From Geothrix sp. (GTDB lineage Bacteria; Acidobacteriota; Holophagae; Holophagales; Holophagaceae), in assembly GCA_023701165.1 (NCBI GenBank), contig JAMPXL010000033.1:1-8182 (forward strand): a stretch of 8,182 bases of DNA. Reading direction: 5' to 3'. Shown here piece after piece: positions 5,446 to 8,182 of the stretch; position 1 is the stretch's first letter; every line of letters begins with the position of its first letter. Position numbers and translations under genes: made by a program. The notes beneath the pieces were generated by a model. The model saw only the letters and a list, made by a program, of their open reading frames with translations, was not told the DNA's origin and did not search any database.

Positions 5446-6594
5446 ATGCTTTTCGCCTTCGACGATGTCCAATGCCGGGCCCTCGCCGAGGCCCACGGCA
5501 CGCCCTGCTTCGCCTACTCCGCCGCGGTCGCGGCGGAGCAATTCACGGCCCTGCGCGGGGTACTGCCCCAGCGGGTGCGTCTCGCCTACGCGGTGAAGGC
5601 CAACCCGCATCCGGGCCTGCTGGCACGCTTCGCCGCGTTGGACGCCAGCTTCGACTGCGCGTCTCTCGGTGAGCTGACGCGGGTGGGGGCGCTGGGCCTG
5701 CCGCCGGGGCGCACCTTCTTCGCGGGGCCCGGCAAGCGGGAGGCGGAGCTGGTGGCAGCCCTGGCCTCGGGCGTGCGGGTGCAGGCGGAAGGCTGGGAGG
5801 ACCTGGCGCGGATCGATGCGCGGGTGGATCGCGAGACGGCCGTGAACCTGCGGGTGCATCCGGCCTTCGACATCGACGAGGGCAGCCGCATCATCGGCGG
5901 CAGCGGGCCCTCGGCCTTCGGGGTGGACGAGGAGGACGTTCCCGCGTTGCTGCAGCGGGCCGCGGGTCTGCGCCACGTGCGCATCCGCGGGCTGCATGTC
6001 TTCGCCGCCAGCAACCAGCGGGACGCCGCGAAGCTGCGGGCCATCCACGGCGCCGTGCTGGAGCTGGCCAGGCGCCTCCACGAGGTCCATGGCCTCGTCT
6101 TCGAGCAGATCGACCTGGGCGGCGGCCTGGGCGTGCCCTACGCGCCGGAGGAAACGCCCCTGGATCTGAAGGCCTTTGGACAGGGACTCTCCGAGCTGCT
6201 GGCCCGCCATCCCTGGTTCACGGGCGAGCTGATCCTCGAGCCGGGCCGCTTCCTGGCGGGTCCCTGCGGCGTCTACCTAGTCCGGGTCGTGCGCATCAAG
6301 GAAAGCCGCGGCACCCGCTTCGCCATCCTGGAGGGCGGCATCAACCACCTGATCCGCCCCCTGCTCACGGGGCAGCCCTTCCCCGTGAAGGCCGTGGGCC
6401 AGGGGGCGGGCGAGCTCCCGTACACGCTGGCGGGGCCCCTCTGCACCAGCCTGGACCGGCTGGGCGAGGTGCGCCTGCCGGGCCTCGCCGCGGGAGACCT
6501 GCTGGCCTTCGGCACCACGGGGGCCTACGGGCTCAGCGAGGGCATGACCCACTTCCTGAGCCATCCGGTACCGCCAGAGGTCTGGGTGGACTGA
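5446..6594 (+). CDS. Fold-type III PLP decarboxylase, LysA-like (Orn/DAP/Arg decarboxylase family 2)
   Basis: The 382-residue protein has the family's alanine-racemase-like barrel and C-terminal beta domain. Visible are YAVKANPHPG (48-57) with the PLP lysine Lys51, FDCASLGEL (69-77), GLHVFAASN (182-190), the phosphate-binding DLGGGLGVPY (223-232), LEPGRFLAG (264-272), PLCTSLDRLG (331-340) and TTGAYGL (357-363). Its place at the end of a lysine operon suggests diaminopimelate decarboxylase. However, it is shorter than typical LysA (about 415-420), CESGD is CTSLD, and the HCHIGSQ stretch is HVFAASN, so the PLP-stacking His is Phe186. The GGSGPSAFGVD segment (151-161) and the FLSHPVPPEVWVD ending resemble, from memory, the exosortase-A-associated PLP decarboxylase subgroup. 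A true LysA function or another amino-acid substrate are both open. AGAGGG lies 5 nt before the ATG. Confidence 0.87.
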   Translation: MLFAFDDVQCRALAEAHGTPCFAYSAAVAAEQFTALRGVLPQRVRLAYAVKANPHPGLLARFAALDASFDCASLGELTRVGALGLPPGRTFFAGPGKREAELVAALASGVRVQAEGWEDLARIDARVDRETAVNLRVHPAFDIDEGSRIIGGSGPSAFGVDEEDVPALLQRAAGLRHVRIRGLHVFAASNQRDAAKLRAIHGAVLELARRLHEVHGLVFEQIDLGGGLGVPYAPEETPLDLKAFGQGLSELLARHPWFTGELILEPGRFLAGPCGVYLVRVVRIKESRGTRFAILEGGINHLIRPLLTGQPFPVKAVGQGAGELPYTLAGPLCTSLDRLGEVRLPGLAAGDLLAFGTTGAYGLSEGMTHFLSHPVPPEVWVD

Positions 6595-6606
6595 GGTCCT
6601 ACCCCA
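6582..6606. terminator. Weak hairpin across the convergent gene ends, possible bidirectional terminator
   Basis: CTGGG (6582-6586) can pair with CCCAG (6602-6606), and GGA (6588-6590) with TCC (6597-6599), around a 6-nt loop. The two stop codons lie inside it. There is no T-run on either side, so an intrinsic terminator is doubtful. No better candidate exists in the 4-bp gap. Confidence 0.2.
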
Positions 6607-8182
6607 GCAGGGGCAGCCAGGCGGCCTGTTCGGCCTTGGGGAGGGTCTTCACGCGCTCCAGCAGCCGGAGGCGGGTCTGCCAGGTCTTGTCGGCGGGGAA
6701 CAGGGCCCGGCCCCGCCGCAGATCCCCGGCGGCCTCGGCCCACTTGGCCTGGGAGACATGGGCCGAGCAGAGGGCCAGGTGCAGCCGGGCGGCGCGGATC
6801 CGCAGGCTGGGGTCATCGGGCTGGGCGCGGAGCAGGGCGTCCATGACCTTGGCCGCGGCCTCCAGATCGCCGTTCTGAAGGTGCTTCTGGAACTCGGGAA
6901 GGCTGGCGCCCGTGACGCCCCCCGGAAGGCCGAGGCGGGCCTTTTCCAGCAGCTGGGCGGCAGCGGCGTCCCCGGGGTTCTGGGCCAGGACCGCCTGGAC
7001 CCGGAGGTAGGCAAGCAGCGGGTCCACTTCCAGGGCGGTTTCGGCCTCCTGGAGGATGGCCGCGGGGGTCTCGGCGAGGTCCGGCGCCTGGGCCTGCTGG
7101 AGCACAGGGGCCACTGCCGCGGCCCGGGCGGCCTTGACGGCTTCCTTCAGTTCCTGGTCCTTGCGGTAGGTGTGGACGGCGTAGAGTCCCACGCCCAGGG
7201 CCAGGGAGATGCCCCCGGCCCAGGCCCAGACCCTGGGCTCCCGCAGCCAGGGAAGGCGGGTGGAAGCCTCCTGGAGCCGGTCCGGCAGGGTGAGCCCTTC
7301 CCGGGCGGCGGGGACGCTTTTGGTGAGCGAAAGGGGGGGTTCCACGGGCCCCGGATAGGCCATGACAAGGGGGGGCTCCTCCTCGACCATGGCGATGCGG
7401 GCGCGGGGATCGAAGGCGGGCTCGACCGCGATGGAAGGCGCTGCCACACGGGGCCGGCGGCAGCGCTCGAGGCCTTCGAGGACGGCGGGATGGCCGGGGG
7501 CCAGGCTCAGGGCCTGCTGGAAGGTGAAGGCCGCCTCCTCATAGCGTTGCAGGGAGAGCAGGTGCTCCGCCTGGCGGAGCTTCAGGGCCAGGGCCTCCGC
7601 ATCGGAGGGTGGAGCCGGAGGCTGTACCGCCGGCGCCGCAGCCGGCGCGGAGAACTGCGCCTGGGTCACCTCCTCCTGCGCCTGGCGGAGGTAGACGCGG
7701 ACTTCCTCGCGGTGCGGCTCCAGGACCAGGACCCGCTCCCACTTGGAGATGGCTTCTTCCGTGAGGCCCATGTCGTAGAGCTGGACAGCCTCGCGCAACA
7801 GCTTGGCCACGTCCTCCTCGGCGGCCGGAGCCAGGTTCTCCTGAACGCCGGTGGGGGCGGAGTCCTGGAGGGGGGGGAGCCCCAGCTCCCGGCGGGCGCC
7901 GTTGGCGTAGCCCAGGGCGAGGGTGTGTCCCGGATCCAGGGCGAGCGCCTGCTCCCATTTCTGGAGGGCATCGGCCACCTGGCCCAGGTCATAGAGGGTG
8001 CAGCCCTCGATCACCATGCGGTCCGGGCCCACGTAGGAAGAGGCGGGCGCGGGAGGCGGCTCGGGGACGGGTTCTGGCGCAGGCGCGGGAACCGGTGGGG
8101 GTGCCGGGGCGGGCGCCGGGACGGCCGCTGCCGCCTCGGCCTCGCGCTGGGCGAGCAGGCGGTCGCGCAGCGCGAGCAGGCG
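6599..8182 (-). CDS. TPR-repeat protein with one transmembrane segment, function unknown (5' end outside window)
   Basis: The frame is open from the window edge to TAG (complement of 6599-6601) and gives 527 residues. A GTG at 8032 is possible, but 50 more codons read upstream without a stop and look protein-like, so the gene probably starts outside. In order: a charged helix (RLLALRDRLLAQREAE), a Pro/Ala linker (about 21-47), a TPR (57-100) and a second one (125-168). The first two share the pattern LYD(L/M)GxxxxA(L/I)xKWExxLxLxP. After another Pro/Ala linker comes a third TPR (198-240), a low-complexity stretch, then a hydrophobic helix (318-336, VWAWAGGISLALGVGLYAV) followed by YRKDQELK. 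The C-terminal part (about 375-515) is helical and TPR-like. The basic residues after the helix do not settle orientation. It is probably a scaffold in an envelope complex; I do not recognise a named family. It is convergent to the lysine operon and not part of it. Confidence 0.82.
   Translation of the reverse strand, partial: RLLALRDRLLAQREAEAAAAVPAPAPAPPPVPAPAPEPVPEPPPAPASSYVGPDRMVIEGCTLYDLGQVADALQKWEQALALDPGHTLALGYANGARRELGLPPLQDSAPTGVQENLAPAAEEDVAKLLREAVQLYDMGLTEEAISKWERVLVLEPHREEVRVYLRQAQEEVTQAQFSAPAAAPAVQPPAPPSDAEALALKLRQAEHLLSLQRYEEAAFTFQQALSLAPGHPAVLEGLERCRRPRVAAPSIAVEPAFDPRARIAMVEEEPPLVMAYPGPVEPPLSLTKSVPAAREGLTLPDRLQEASTRLPWLREPRVWAWAGGISLALGVGLYAVHTYRKDQELKEAVKAARAAAVAPVLQQAQAPDLAETPAAILQEAETALEVDPLLAYLRVQAVLAQNPGDAAAAQLLEKARLGLPGGVTGASLPEFQKHLQNGDLEAAAKVMDALLRAQPDDPSLRIRAARLHLALCSAHVSQAKWAEAAGDLRRGRALFPADKTWQTRLRLLERVKTLPKAEQAAWLPLLG

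Noticed and set aside
3958..6210. 750-codon open frame on the - strand
   Set aside because: It lies antisense to the aminotransferase and decarboxylase genes, which have clear catalytic motifs. Its translation is low-complexity His/Gly/Arg/Gln and reads straight through the palindrome. High GC makes such frames common.
7362..7544. Small + strand frame opposite the TPR gene
   Set aside because: It is an antisense shadow without a convincing start region or recognisable protein features.

Overview
The window is high-GC, densely coding DNA that carries most of a lysine (diaminopimelate) biosynthesis operon on the + strand, followed by a convergent gene for a membrane TPR protein on the - strand. 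The base composition, a seven-gene chain ending in an aminotransferase and a LysA-like enzyme, and the protein flavours suggest an Acidobacteriota member such as Holophaga or Geothrix. That placement is an impression from memory; there is no rRNA or marker gene here to test it.

Layout. The 3' end of asd (2-208) is followed by a disrupted asd/lysC junction. A 57-bp segment holding the last codons of asd and the lysC ribosome binding site and start occurs twice (152-208 and 334-390), separated by 125 bp of hairpin-rich unique DNA. Then come lysC (387-1727), dapB (1724-2446), dapA (2443-3345) and dapD (3345-4166), all joined by ATGA or TGATG stop/start overlaps. A lower-GC gap of 136 bp holds a near-perfect palindrome of about 110 nt (4167-4276). 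After it come a class I/II aminotransferase (4303-5418) and a fold-type III PLP decarboxylase (5446-6594). Only 4 bp separate the end of that gene from the end of the convergent TPR/transmembrane gene (6599 to beyond 8182).

How the genes work together. LysC and Asd turn aspartate into aspartate semialdehyde, DapA and DapB make tetrahydrodipicolinate, and DapD succinylates it, so the organism uses the succinylase branch. The aminotransferase is the obvious candidate for the DapC step, and the decarboxylase occupies the position where LysA would be expected. dapE and dapF are not in the window. The decarboxylase has active-site motifs unlike classical LysA and more like the exosortase-associated/type III subgroup.

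Most unusual points: the duplication plus insertion between asd and lysC, which creates a 61-codon ORF linking the two genes; the long palindrome in the middle of the operon; and the non-canonical decarboxylase. I see no clear new defence, mobile or CRISPR system. The rest is ordinary primary metabolism.
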